Positions 13,937 to 22,174 of a stretch of DNA of 22,174 nucleotides are shown here, one piece after another. The translations under genes were made by a program, and so were the position numbers. How positions within the stretch are numbered: position 1 is the stretch's first letter; each line of letters opens with the position of its first letter. Below the pieces are notes generated by a model. That model ran no database searches. It saw only the letters and a program-made list of their open reading frames with translations, and had not been told where the DNA came from. The stretch is from CAZCTO01 sp964501725 (GTDB lineage: Bacteria; Bacillota; Clostridia; Saccharofermentanales; Saccharofermentanaceae): assembly GCA_964501725.1 (NCBI GenBank), contig CAZCTO010000026.1:1-22174 (forward strand). Reading direction: 5' to 3'.

Positions 13937-16234
13937 CTATCCGGGCTGTTTTGCTTTACTGATTCTATGCCTGCAGAGCAGCAAAATCAAGAGCGCGGAG
14001 ACGGTAATAACAGAGACGGCAAGACCGCCTTCGGGACCAAAGCTTCCGCCCGTAAGCCAGTCGAAACTGGAGGAACTGTATCTTGTATCGAGAACACTGG
14101 CAGCACCGGTTGTACCGCTGACCTGCATGCCGAATAGATTACCCTGAGCAAAATTCCATACGGTATGTGAGGCGCACACGGTGAAAATCTCTTGTGTATG
14201 ACAGGCTAAAAGCGCAAAGAAGACAGCAATCAGAATCAGGTTTATCAGAGCCAGAAGCGAAAAACCGACGTTTCCGGCATGAAGCAGACCAAAAAGGAGT
14301 GACGTTAATCCGACGGCTGCGCCACGACCGAATTTTGCGCCGACACGCGGTAACATGTAGCCTCGCAACATCACCTCTTCAGAGGCGCCCTGCGGTATCC
14401 ACATAAGAATGTAGGATATAAATAGCGGAATCGACGAAAAGTCAATAGCAATGCCGACAGGGCGAAGTTGGCCGGTGATGAGCAATAACAGGTATACGCC
14501 CGAGATCATTGAGAAACCGAGCAGAAGTCCTTTGCCGTAGGATTTTAATGCCTTCTTGACTGCCTGGAAAGAATTGAGCGGAAGCCCCATCGTGGAAAGC
14601 GGGTTTTTCTCGATCTTTTTAACAATAAACAAGTATACGACGATGATGAGAACATAGCACAGGCTCATCGCCAGGATAAAGAATTTGTCCTGCATCAGAG
14701 TATTGAAAAGGCTCATGACAGCACCGGCAATATTACCGATCTGCATACTGCTGATCATGGATCCGATTGATTCAATAAATTTAGTCGATGCTTCCGATCG
14801 GAGATAATGAATGAGCGGAACCAGAAGCGCAATCGGCTGGAACAGTGAAATCAGAAACAGAGGAAGCGAGAAGTGATAAATGAGCATGGAAAAGGTTCCG
14901 CGCCTTCGCGTCGGGTGATAACCATAAATCGTCGCTTTCGGAAAAGCGACATAATTCTTCTTCGGGTTATTCAGCTTTGCAAGCTCCAGTTTCTGCCAAA
15001 AATCAACGGTGGAGTCATTAGTGGTTGTAAATTGCTCCATACGCAAAAGTCGTGCGGACGCAAGGATGAGGAGGAAAGAGGAGAATAGACTGGTAGCGGC
15101 AAGGGCAAGAAAATAGGGCAGAGAGTAAGAGCCGTTTAACGACGTCGAGATGCCGTGGTAGTGTCCGTAGAAAGGAATGAAGAAATATACGGACGCCGGT
15201 GTTCCTTTTTCCTGCATGGAAATGACGCAAACTACAAGAAGAATCAGAAAAACGGGAAGAAAGCTTGTCTGTGCGGACAGAGTGCTCTTGTTCATGATCG
15301 ATATCGCGATGATCAACGTAGAAAGAAGAATACTCAAAAGTATCGTGATGGCGACCACCGAAAGTATTGATCCGACATTAAGAAACCCGAACACAAGGGT
15401 AAGCAGGGGAATCAGTATTGCACAGGGTATCAGCGTATGCAAAAAAACGCCCAGTACACTACCCAATACAATCTGCATTCTTGAAACCGGAGTCAGGAGT
15501 ACTGCGGCAAAAGTGCCTTTCTCTTTTTCACCGGCAATCGCTGCAACGCCGGATTCCATTGCGGAATAGAGGACGGCGATGAAGATAATCAGAGGAATGA
15601 CCATCCTGGAGATAACGTCCAGAAATCTCTGCCCTGGATCCTCATCGGAGAGAAATTCCGTATCGTTATCGATCAGAACAAATGGCTCATAATCCGAAAC
15701 CGCCGCTCCTTTTTCCTTAACCAGATAGTCCCCGTACTCCTTGGTAAAAGAGGTAATCATCTTGTCATGTGCGGTTTTATAGAATGCGTTTGAGGTTTCA
15801 AAATAGGTGATGATTTGTGGACGTGTTGTCTGATCTGAAGAAAAAACAACTTCATCAAAATCAGTCGGAAAGACAATCGCCATAAACGCTTTATTATCTC
15901 GCAGAGTATTATTTATACTGATGAAATCATAATACGCGTTGGTCTCGAAACGGATGGCGGTGTCTCTGATGTATTCTCCCGTAAAGTCATCCTCATCCAT
16001 GAACAATTCAAGTGATTGCGGGGTGTTAACAAGAAGAATGGCATTGCGGTTTTCCAACGCTTCTTCCAAGTAATCATCTTCATCGAAGCGATCAGCGACA
16101 AAACTGGCCAGAAAGAAAATAAAGACAAGAATAAACATAATACAGGTGACCGCTGAAAGCCGTGACACCTTGGTTTTGAGATGAGTTCCTCTCGAAAAAC
16201 TCCGCCCGGCAATTGCCCAGATCACTCGCATCAT
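13937..16234 (-). CDS. ABC-2 type permease fused to a CPBP intramembrane protease domain
   Basis: A 765-residue fusion. The N-terminal part is an ABC-2/NatB-like permease: a first helix near 29-48, an extracytoplasmic domain up to about 210, and then a block of helices. The C-terminal part, from about 540, is a CPBP (CAAX-protease-like) domain with EEVMLRG (E619, E620, R624), FxxxH (F648, H652) and HTVWN (H690, N694), all the expected catalytic positions. Fusions of this type are known in Bacillota. The permease would pair with the ATPase encoded just upstream; the CPBP part could process a peptide or protein, or give self-protection. The MM start has gggag about 9 nt upstream, and the gene starts 6 nt after the ATPase stop. 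Confidence 0.88.
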   Translation of the reverse strand: MMRVIWAIAGRSFSRGTHLKTKVSRLSAVTCIMFILVFIFFLASFVADRFDEDDYLEEALENRNAILLVNTPQSLELFMDEDDFTGEYIRDTAIRFETNAYYDFISINNTLRDNKAFMAIVFPTDFDEVVFSSDQTTRPQIITYFETSNAFYKTAHDKMITSFTKEYGDYLVKEKGAAVSDYEPFVLIDNDTEFLSDEDPGQRFLDVISRMVIPLIIFIAVLYSAMESGVAAIAGEKEKGTFAAVLLTPVSRMQIVLGSVLGVFLHTLIPCAILIPLLTLVFGFLNVGSILSVVAITILLSILLSTLIIAISIMNKSTLSAQTSFLPVFLILLVVCVISMQEKGTPASVYFFIPFYGHYHGISTSLNGSYSLPYFLALAATSLFSSFLLILASARLLRMEQFTTTNDSTVDFWQKLELAKLNNPKKNYVAFPKATIYGYHPTRRRGTFSMLIYHFSLPLFLISLFQPIALLVPLIHYLRSEASTKFIESIGSMISSMQIGNIAGAVMSLFNTLMQDKFFILAMSLCYVLIIVVYLFIVKKIEKNPLSTMGLPLNSFQAVKKALKSYGKGLLLGFSMISGVYLLLLITGQLRPVGIAIDFSSIPLFISYILMWIPQGASEEVMLRGYMLPRVGAKFGRGAAVGLTSLLFGLLHAGNVGFSLLALINLILIAVFFALLACHTQEIFTVCASHTVWNFAQGNLFGMQVSGTTGAASVLDTRYSSSSFDWLTGGSFGPEGGLAVSVITVSALLILLLCRHRISKAKQPG

Positions 16235-16240
16235 TATGGT

Positions 16241-16972
16241 CTACTCCCTGTGGTGTTCGGAATAAAGTTTAAAAAAGGCATTTTCAAACGAGTCGGTCCC
16301 GGTTTTGTCCTTGAGCTCGGGCACACTACCTTGCGCAACAATGCGCCCGTCTACGATGATAGCAAGTTCATCGCATAGTGATTCTGCTACAGAAAAGATG
16401 TGAGTCGATAACAGAACGGCATGCCCGCTGGCGCCGAGTTCGCGAAGATAATCGGTCACCTGGTGTGCCGTTAATATATCAAGGCCGTTGGTCGGCTCAT
16501 CAAATATCACCACCGGAGGGTTATGAATAAGGCTAATGGCGATGGATATTTTCTGCTTCATTCCGGTTGAAAGTTCCATGATTTTCTTCCCGGCAAACGG
16601 GCCGATGCCAAATCGATCAAAGCTCTCCTCCTTCTTGGCAGCGATTGTGTCGCGGTCAAGCTGATACAAGTCCCCGAAGAAATCAAAAAGCTTATCCGGC
16701 GTGGAAAACGGATCGAGCTTCACTTCCGATGTTAGAAACCCGATGTTTTTCCGGATCTCCCGCTCCTGCGTTGCCGTATCGAGGCCACAAACCGAGATCG
16801 TTCCTTTTGTGGGGAAAAGCAGTGTGGCGATCATTTGCATCAGGGTCGTTTTCCCTGCGCCGTTCGGTCCGAGAAGGCCGAAAATCTGACCCTTTCGAAC
16901 CGAAAAAGTAACGTCATCCACAACATTTACTGCCCTGCGGTATTGCTTGTATACATGATTGACCTTAATCAT
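16241..16972 (-). CDS. ABC transporter ATP-binding protein (NatA-like)
   Basis: A 243-residue ABC ATPase with all standard motifs: Walker A GPNGAGKTT, signature LSTGMKQK, Walker B VVIFDEPTNGLD, and H-loop LLSTHIFSVAE. It powers the two permeases encoded either side of it. The ATG at 16972 has gaggagg 6 nt upstream and overlaps the stop of the first permease by 4 nt (ATGA); an in-frame upstream ATG lies inside that gene and is not the likely start. The permease types suggest a NatAB-like or multidrug/peptide export role, but the substrate is unknown. Confidence 0.92.
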   Translation of the reverse strand: MIKVNHVYKQYRRAVNVVDDVTFSVRKGQIFGLLGPNGAGKTTLMQMIATLLFPTKGTISVCGLDTATQEREIRKNIGFLTSEVKLDPFSTPDKLFDFFGDLYQLDRDTIAAKKEESFDRFGIGPFAGKKIMELSTGMKQKISIAISLIHNPPVVIFDEPTNGLDILTAHQVTDYLRELGASGHAVLLSTHIFSVAESLCDELAIIVDGRIVAQGSVPELKDKTGTDSFENAFFKLYSEHHRE

Positions 16973-18276
16973 TTTTGCCTCCTCATTGATGTGTTTTCCA
17001 TCGCCGTGGGTGAGAAATTCTTCCGGGCGACAAAGAAAATCAGACACGCAAGAATCATATTCATCGCGATCACAAAAATGGTTGTACCCGTACGAAGTGT
17101 GCCGGAGAGAATGTCCCGAATGATAATAATGACATTATGGAGAGGAATGATATATTCGCCGGACACCGGAGATGTTCCCCTGAATAATTGAAGAAAAAAG
17201 TCTAAAAGGAAAAGAAGGAGCGGAATCTGAAGGTTCATGATAATGTCTTCCATCTTTTCCAAATCCAAAATTACTTTAAAACAATACGCGGTCATCAGAG
17301 CGGCACCGGAAAGAACGGCAAGCAGTATCATGCCTATTTGGGAGGGAAACAAAAACAATCCGAACGGAATCAAGGACATCGGATTGTTGCTGCGATTAGC
17401 CCAGGAAGCCAGAAACATAACGAAGAGAGTCGTCAGAGAGGCAAGCAGGCCGACGGATATAACTGCCATGGCCTTGCCCAAAAGCAGCGACCTCGAACTA
17501 ATCGGAGTCAAGGCGATTTTGGCAAGGAATCCCCGTTCTCTGTCTGCCGCAAGCGTGTCGCCCGAAAGTGAATAGATGCAATAATAAAGCAGAAGTATAA
17601 CGGCTCCGGGGATTACTCTGGCGGCTGCGGGATTTGCAACGCTGCGATAAATCATGAGCTGAGTATAAGGATTGAAGGTGTTTGCGGAAAATGCGAATCC
17701 GCCGCCGCCCTCGAAGAATTCTTTGCCGACGGTTTGAAGCACATATTGCTTATACTTTACCAGCAGATCGGCGGAAAATTGAAGTGAACCGGTATAGGAT
17801 TTTGCATTATTCGGATTAAAAATAACCGATATGAAAGCAGTGCTGCCGATTTGATTATTACTGACGGCAAGGCGATCGTAATATCCGGTAATTGCATCGT
17901 CGAAGGAGTTCTCGTCGGTCTGCCCCTCATAAGGAAGCACGGAAAAGGCAATATAAAAGCTGCCTCTCTCAGTCATTTTTTTAGCGGAACCGTCTGATAG
18001 TGCTTTCTCGAAATCCCCGGAGCTGATCACCGTATATTCATAGTTCTTTGCAAGTGTGTTTTGACCGATGAAGTCTGTGAAACTGTCGTGCGGATCAACC
18101 AGTATTACCCTTGCTCTTCCGACTGCTCCCGAGGACAAGTAGTCGACAACCATCGGGAAAAGGTACAAAGCCATAAGAAGAACCAATGCAGGGACCAGAA
18201 ACACAGCAAGTGTCTGCCGCCAATTGGAGAGTATTCTCTTTATTTCCCAACGAAATATAACCCAAGCTGCTTTCAT
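16969..18276 (-). CDS. ABC-2 type permease
   Basis: A 435-residue ABC-2 (NatB-like) permease and the first gene of the minus-strand operon. A cytoplasmic N terminus (WVIFRWEIKRILSNWRQ) leads into a first helix at about 23-47. A large extracytoplasmic domain follows (about 50-215), then six helices, the last near the C terminus. The layout is the same as the N-terminal part of the next permease, so the exporter probably has two unlike permease halves sharing one ATPase. The ATG at 18274-18276 follows a ggggg-rich site. Confidence 0.88.
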   Translation of the reverse strand: MKAAWVIFRWEIKRILSNWRQTLAVFLVPALVLLMALYLFPMVVDYLSSGAVGRARVILVDPHDSFTDFIGQNTLAKNYEYTVISSGDFEKALSDGSAKKMTERGSFYIAFSVLPYEGQTDENSFDDAITGYYDRLAVSNNQIGSTAFISVIFNPNNAKSYTGSLQFSADLLVKYKQYVLQTVGKEFFEGGGGFAFSANTFNPYTQLMIYRSVANPAAARVIPGAVILLLYYCIYSLSGDTLAADRERGFLAKIALTPISSRSLLLGKAMAVISVGLLASLTTLFVMFLASWANRSNNPMSLIPFGLFLFPSQIGMILLAVLSGAALMTAYCFKVILDLEKMEDIIMNLQIPLLLFLLDFFLQLFRGTSPVSGEYIIPLHNVIIIIRDILSGTLRTGTTIFVIAMNMILACLIFFVARKNFSPTAMENTSMRRQK

Positions 18277-18309
18277 GAGGCCCCCGTCTCTTTAATACCT
18301 TGTTCTTTG

Positions 18310-18337
18310 ATTATAGCAGTTTGCCCTGCATTCACCA
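18310..18337 (-). promoter_or_regulatory. Candidate promoter of the ABC operon
   Basis: On the minus strand a perfect TATAAT (18315-18310) lies 16 nt after a poor -35 (TGGTGA, 18337-18332). The predicted start is about 30 nt before the first permease ATG. The weak -35 box suggests low basal activity or activation. Confidence 0.5.
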
Positions 18338-18355
18338 TCCGGAGAAAATGCATAA

Positions 18356-18384
18356 GTGACAATTCAGAAAAAATATGTCAAAAT
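18356..18384 (+). promoter_or_regulatory. Candidate promoter of the DUF885 lipoprotein gene
   Basis: GTGACA (18356-18361) and CAAAAT (18379-18384) are separated by 17 nt. The predicted start is near 18391, about 43 nt before the ATG. It diverges from the ABC operon promoter, with about 20 nt between the two -35 boxes. Confidence 0.45.
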
Positions 18385-18433
18385 GTTTTTAAATCGGTAA
18401 CAATTGAACGCTAGTATATCGGAGGATAACACA

Positions 18434-20281
18434 ATGAGCAAAAAGCCTTCTTTTAATAAGGCAAAAATCAGCTTAATATCAGCACTATTGATTCTATCCA
18501 TTCTTTTCTCTGTTTCGTGCTCTAATATCAAATCACTCTTTGGCTTAAACGAAGAAGAGGAAGAAGAAGCCAAAAACACCACCGAATCGACAACGGAAGT
18601 CGACGAGGAGGAGAAAGCGGTTGCGGATGCGATCGCGATTTTGGATGAAATGGATTTTAAGCAACTGGAAGAGTCGGCAACGTCGAGTTATCTGGATATG
18701 TACTTTATACTGACTGATCCGGAAGCTCTTTCCATAGAAACCCCATCGCCGACGCTGGGAGAATTCTCCTATGAAGAATTCCAGGAAGATTTAAAGGAAG
18801 CGGAGAGCAATCTTGAGTTACTTGACTCGATTGATCCTTCCATTCTTCCGCGTGAGTATGCAATTCTGTATGACGTGCTTAAATATGACATGGAAGAAGT
18901 TCTGGACTATGAGGACTTCTATTACTTCGGTTCTCCGTTTAACTCGTTGACAGGCTTACAGTCCAACCTTCCGATTACTCTGGTCCAGATTGAGTTCACG
19001 GACAAGCAAAGCATTGAGAATTACATTTTGCTGATCGGCGATGTCGACCGGTATTACGGTGATTGCCTGGCATATGAGAAGGAACGCGCCGCACTTGGAC
19101 TTACGGTCGCAGATATGTATCTGGATAAGCTGATTGAAAGCTGTCAATCAATGCTAAAAGATCAGGATACTCACTTTATGAGGACAAGTTTCGCTGATCG
19201 GCTTGCGGCGGTTGAAGGCTTGACCGATGCTGAAAAACAAGATTTCATTACTCGCCATGACCAGGCACTGAACGAATCGTTTTTCCCGGCATATGAGCAG
19301 CTCATTACAGGATTCACTGAGCTTAAGGGAACATCAACCAACGACGGCGGACTGTGCGAAGTTGAGTCCGGAAAAGAATACTATGAGGTATATTTTAAGA
19401 CGAGATCCGGAACGGATCTATCTCCGCTGGAGGGCGCTGAAAAAATCGACAGAACCATGGATGAGCTATATGAAGAAATATATGGATTGGATTTGAGCAG
19501 CGATCAATTTTGGGATGATTACTATGCCACTGTTTTTTCAAAAGGAACCGTGCAGGAGAATATTGATTACTGCAAGGAATACATCAGTGCGGATTTTCCG
19601 GCACTGCCCGAGCACAGTCTGGTCCTCCAGAAGGTACCTCCACAGCTCGAGGAATTTTTCAGCCCTGCCGCATATTTAAGCTGCAGGATCGATAATCCTG
19701 ATAAGAACGTGATCATCACCAACGAAAGTTCACTTGAAGGTGAAACCAATCTTTTGGATACGACAGCCCACGAAGGGTACCCGGGACATTTATACCAGAA
19801 CGTTTATCATGCCAAAAACATCAATAACTATTATCAGCGGATCGCGAGTTTTACGGCTTTTTCTGAAGGCTGGGCGGAATATTCCGGAGAATATGTCCTT
19901 GAGGGAAGCGATTATGACATCAAGATGATCAAAGTCGAATATCTGGATGCGAAGATACAGAAATTGTTAATGGCACGTGTGGACATCGGCGTAAACTATG
20001 AAGGCTGGGACAAGGCCGGAGTCAAAAAATACCTGGAGGAATATGGAATGGGCTACCCCGAATACGTTGACTGGGTATGGGACTTTGCGATTGAAATACC
20101 CTGCTATATCACACCGTATTGCTTCGGTCAAATCGAAACGATCGATATTATCGACAATGCAGTGGAAGAATTGGGGGCGGATGTTCCGATCATTGACATT
20201 CATACGGCTTACCTGCAAATCGGTCCGGCTCCGTTCGCAATCATTGAAAAGTACATGGACGAATTTGTAAATAATAATTAA
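18434..20281 (+). CDS. DUF885 family lipoprotein, putative zinc metallopeptidase
   Basis: A 615-residue DUF885 (PF05960) protein. The N terminus is a lipoprotein-like signal (basic start, hydrophobic helix, SVSC), followed by a very acidic linker with runs of Glu and Thr. The catalytic-type motif HEGYPGH lies at 446-452, followed by EGWAEY from 478, which is how zinc-binding DUF885 proteins look. The C-terminal end has DIHTAYLQIGPAPFAIIEKY. It is probably exported and tethered to the outer face of the membrane, and may hydrolyse peptides. The ATG at 18434 has ggagg 8 nt upstream; an upstream in-frame start at 18404 has no ribosome site. Its role with the neighbours is unclear. Confidence 0.85.
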   Translation: MSKKPSFNKAKISLISALLILSILFSVSCSNIKSLFGLNEEEEEEAKNTTESTTEVDEEEKAVADAIAILDEMDFKQLEESATSSYLDMYFILTDPEALSIETPSPTLGEFSYEEFQEDLKEAESNLELLDSIDPSILPREYAILYDVLKYDMEEVLDYEDFYYFGSPFNSLTGLQSNLPITLVQIEFTDKQSIENYILLIGDVDRYYGDCLAYEKERAALGLTVADMYLDKLIESCQSMLKDQDTHFMRTSFADRLAAVEGLTDAEKQDFITRHDQALNESFFPAYEQLITGFTELKGTSTNDGGLCEVESGKEYYEVYFKTRSGTDLSPLEGAEKIDRTMDELYEEIYGLDLSSDQFWDDYYATVFSKGTVQENIDYCKEYISADFPALPEHSLVLQKVPPQLEEFFSPAAYLSCRIDNPDKNVIITNESSLEGETNLLDTTAHEGYPGHLYQNVYHAKNINNYYQRIASFTAFSEGWAEYSGEYVLEGSDYDIKMIKVEYLDAKIQKLLMARVDIGVNYEGWDKAGVKKYLEEYGMGYPEYVDWVWDFAIEIPCYITPYCFGQIETIDIIDNAVEELGADVPIIDIHTAYLQIGPAPFAIIEKYMDEFVNNN

Positions 20282-20305
20282 ATGTGTCGATTTTTTATGG
20301 TTGTA

Positions 20306-20336
20306 TTGTTATTTGCAAAAATCATTATGGTATAAT
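20306..20336 (+). promoter_or_regulatory. Promoter of the PP2C-like gene
   Basis: A perfect extended -10 (TGG-TATAAT, -10 at 20331-20336) lies 19 nt after a TTGTTA (20306-20311). With the extended -10 the long spacer is tolerable. The predicted start is near 20343, giving a leader of about 70 nt. Confidence 0.6.
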
Positions 20337-20371
20337 ATAAGCGATTCCAGGTTGAAAACAGTCTATTTCTG

Positions 20372-20384
20372 CCCCGCTGAGGGG
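20372..20384 (+). other. Small hairpin in the PP2C-like gene leader
   Basis: A CCCC/GGGG stem with a 5-nt loop (gctga), 31 nt before the ATG. It is too short for a terminator and has no T tract. It may only be structure in the 5' leader. Confidence 0.25.
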
Positions 20385-20414
20385 TAAGTGAACAATATAT
20401 TGGAGGCTTCGATC

Positions 20415-22174
20415 ATGGCAAAAATGACTCGTCTGGCCACGACGGTTACCGCAAGGTTTTATCCTTCCGCTGACTTAACCGATGCTTTTTATATGGACGG
20501 ACGTCTTTCCGGTAAGCGCGAGAAAAGATCAGCAGATATTACTACAGACAAAGAGGACAGGGGATTCTTTTATTCCCTGTTTTCTCATGCGACGATTCCC
20601 GGATCAGACCAGGATGTTTTGCCGCCGTATGAGCCCGCACTGCGTAAGCTTTACAACGAACTGAAGAACGGACGCAAGACACTGGACGATGAGATCGGGG
20701 AGCTTGTGAACACTGCTGTCTCCGTAACCGGCAGACTCAAGATTCAGGCCGAGAATGCCAGATCGCCGTTTTTCGCCGGAGTCATGGTTAAGGATTCCGA
20801 AGCGTTTGCGATTACGCTCGGCAAGGGGCTTGCGTTTCTTTATCGTGATGACACGCTTTTCCCGATGACCGCAACGGATATCAAGATCGATCCGGTCAAC
20901 ACCCAGAAACAGAAAGTGGATCATTTTTACAACTATTGCGCGACGAAGACGGCAACCGCCCTCTGCTCTAATATTGCTCAACTTAAAGTTGACGATTGTA
21001 TTATTCTTTGCAATCGGGAGCTGTATGACGCACTTGGGCAGCAAGAGTTACTAAGGATTCTTTATGATGCCGAGGATCAGTGCGAAGCCGCCGGGAATGC
21101 AATTACCGAAGCTGCCGCGAAGGTTCCGAATGTGCCGCTTCAGATCATGATCTCTTTTGTCGAGAATGTCACCTCTTCCGAGAAAGGCGGATTCTTCGGA
21201 TTCGGCCGCAAGAAGAACAATCAGCAGGAAGAAGTGTTTGAGGATGTTCCGGAACAGGTTTCGGTCTCTCCGACGGTCGTAATTCCGCCGATGCCCGAAG
21301 CAGCGCCGGCAGAGATTCCGGTGGGAGAGACCCTGTTTTTCGGGAACGAGCCTTCAGACCCCTTCATACAGCCGTTGGCAGAGAAACCCGCTCCGGAGGT
21401 CGGACCGGATACGGCGATTCAGATACATGATGAGACGATGAAGCCGTTTGGCGAACCGATCGTACAGACCGAATCCGAGACCGATGAAGGCGGCTTTGTT
21501 AAAACAGTCCCGACACAGGAAGAGTCAGTTGAAAAGAATGAAGAGGCATCAGCAGACGTTGTTTCGGATGAAGAGAGCAAACAGGAGAAAGTAACCGAGA
21601 AGATTGCAGAACCTGTTGAACAGTCAGCGCCCCCCCGGAATTTGGTTGAAGGAATTGAGAAGACACCGGAGTCATTGATGATGCCGGAGAGTCAGCCTGT
21701 CGTTCTTCAGAATCTTGAACCTGCCGCCCCTCTAAGCATTGAGAAACCAGTTGCCGCCGCTGAATCAGGCGAAGAAACGGAGAGTGGTATGAGTTATTTC
21801 GATTTTGACGGAAAAGACACTCCGAAGTACATTCCCGATGACCAGAATGATCAAGGTGCGCCGCTGATGTTTGGAGATCAAGTTCCCGAAGTCATCGAGG
21901 AGGAAGCGCCTGCGTATAATCAGGATGCCGAGTATTATGATTACAGCCCGCAGCAATACTCACAGGGGAGCGACGTATATTCCGCGCCCGCACCTGCAGG
22001 GAATGATGGTTACTATATCCCGTTTGAATCGTCGGACGCCCCGGCACCGATGACATCGAGTGGACGGGACATTCCCGAAATGCCTATATATGATGCGCCG
22101 AATTATAACCCGGTTTCTTACTCGGAAGATTTCGGATCAACCTCTTTTGAGGATGCCGGAGTCTACGCGAGAGG
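20415..22174 (+). CDS. Degenerate PP2C-like domain with long disordered acidic tail (partial)
   Basis: The frame is open from ATG 20415 to the window end (586 codons, no stop), so the protein is cut off. It has ggagg 8 nt upstream. Residues 1 to about 255 resemble a PP2C-family phosphatase fold: FFAGVMVKDSEAFAITLGKG, LFPMT, then LKVDDCIILCNRELYDALG where active enzymes have a GD..LLCSDG motif, and PLQIMISFVEN at the end in place of DNITVVVV. The catalytic aspartates at those sites are missing, so I expect a pseudo-phosphatase or a binding domain. From about residue 256 the sequence is disordered and acidic, rich in Pro, Glu, Ser and Tyr, with no helix or membrane segment in view. A C-terminal anchor or partner domain may lie beyond the edge. 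The family cannot be confirmed by eye. Confidence 0.65.
   Translation, partial: MAKMTRLATTVTARFYPSADLTDAFYMDGRLSGKREKRSADITTDKEDRGFFYSLFSHATIPGSDQDVLPPYEPALRKLYNELKNGRKTLDDEIGELVNTAVSVTGRLKIQAENARSPFFAGVMVKDSEAFAITLGKGLAFLYRDDTLFPMTATDIKIDPVNTQKQKVDHFYNYCATKTATALCSNIAQLKVDDCIILCNRELYDALGQQELLRILYDAEDQCEAAGNAITEAAAKVPNVPLQIMISFVENVTSSEKGGFFGFGRKKNNQQEEVFEDVPEQVSVSPTVVIPPMPEAAPAEIPVGETLFFGNEPSDPFIQPLAEKPAPEVGPDTAIQIHDETMKPFGEPIVQTESETDEGGFVKTVPTQEESVEKNEEASADVVSDEESKQEKVTEKIAEPVEQSAPPRNLVEGIEKTPESLMMPESQPVVLQNLEPAAPLSIEKPVAAAESGEETESGMSYFDFDGKDTPKYIPDDQNDQGAPLMFGDQVPEVIEEEAPAYNQDAEYYDYSPQQYSQGSDVYSAPAPAGNDGYYIPFESSDAPAPMTSSGRDIPEMPIYDAPNYNPVSYSEDFGSTSFEDAGVYAR

Noticed and set aside
15177..15569. 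130-codon antisense frame inside the permease/CPBP gene
   Set aside because: It is a shadow of a clear membrane protein gene on the opposite strand and has no recognisable motif.

Overview
The window reads like a chromosome segment of an anaerobic, low-to-mid GC Bacillota, most likely class Clostridia. The grounds are strong AGGAGG-type ribosome binding sites, GTG and TTG starts, a RadA/IspD pair, a QueT-type queuosine-precursor transporter, a DUF975 membrane protein, a membrane-anchored GDPD and two ABC-2 permeases. I cannot place it more precisely. I found no tRNA, rRNA, CRISPR array or insertion sequence.

Left edge (1-638): a tandem array of a palindrome-rich 168-bp repeat, then a promoter region built around a near-perfect inverted repeat, in front of an AAA_14/DUF4143 ATPase (639-1892). 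Next comes the most unusual part. A 150-residue acidic, repeat-bearing small protein (2039-2491) is followed 13 nt later by a radical SAM/SPASM enzyme (2505-3635). This has the form of a RiPP (ribosomally made, modified peptide) precursor and its maturase, and is the best candidate here for an uncharacterised system. A seven-helix membrane GDPD phosphodiesterase follows (3730-5586).

Middle (5587-11170): a minus-strand DUF975 membrane protein with its own terminator, then a compact plus-strand run of queT, an RsmC-like methyltransferase, a thioredoxin-fold lipoprotein without its cysteines, and a divergent ispF. The ispF end overlaps the end of a minus-strand radA-ispD operon, so the two MEP isoprenoid genes lie tail to tail.

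Right (11171-22174): an acyl-CoA synthetase-like ANL ligase (plus) overlaps tail to tail with a four-gene minus-strand operon. In transcription order that operon is ABC-2 permease, ABC ATPase, ABC-2 permease fused to a CPBP (CAAX-protease-like) domain, and an amidohydrolase. Divergent from it is a DUF885 lipoprotein metallopeptidase. Last is a protein cut off by the right edge, with a degenerate PP2C-like domain and a long acidic, proline-rich, disordered tail (20415 to the end).

Most functions are housekeeping: queuosine salvage, rRNA modification, isoprenoid precursors, DNA repair and lipid metabolism. Accessory interest lies in the repeat array, the radical SAM locus, the ABC/CPBP operon and the pseudo-phosphatase-like protein. 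Family assignments come from motifs read by eye; no database search was run.
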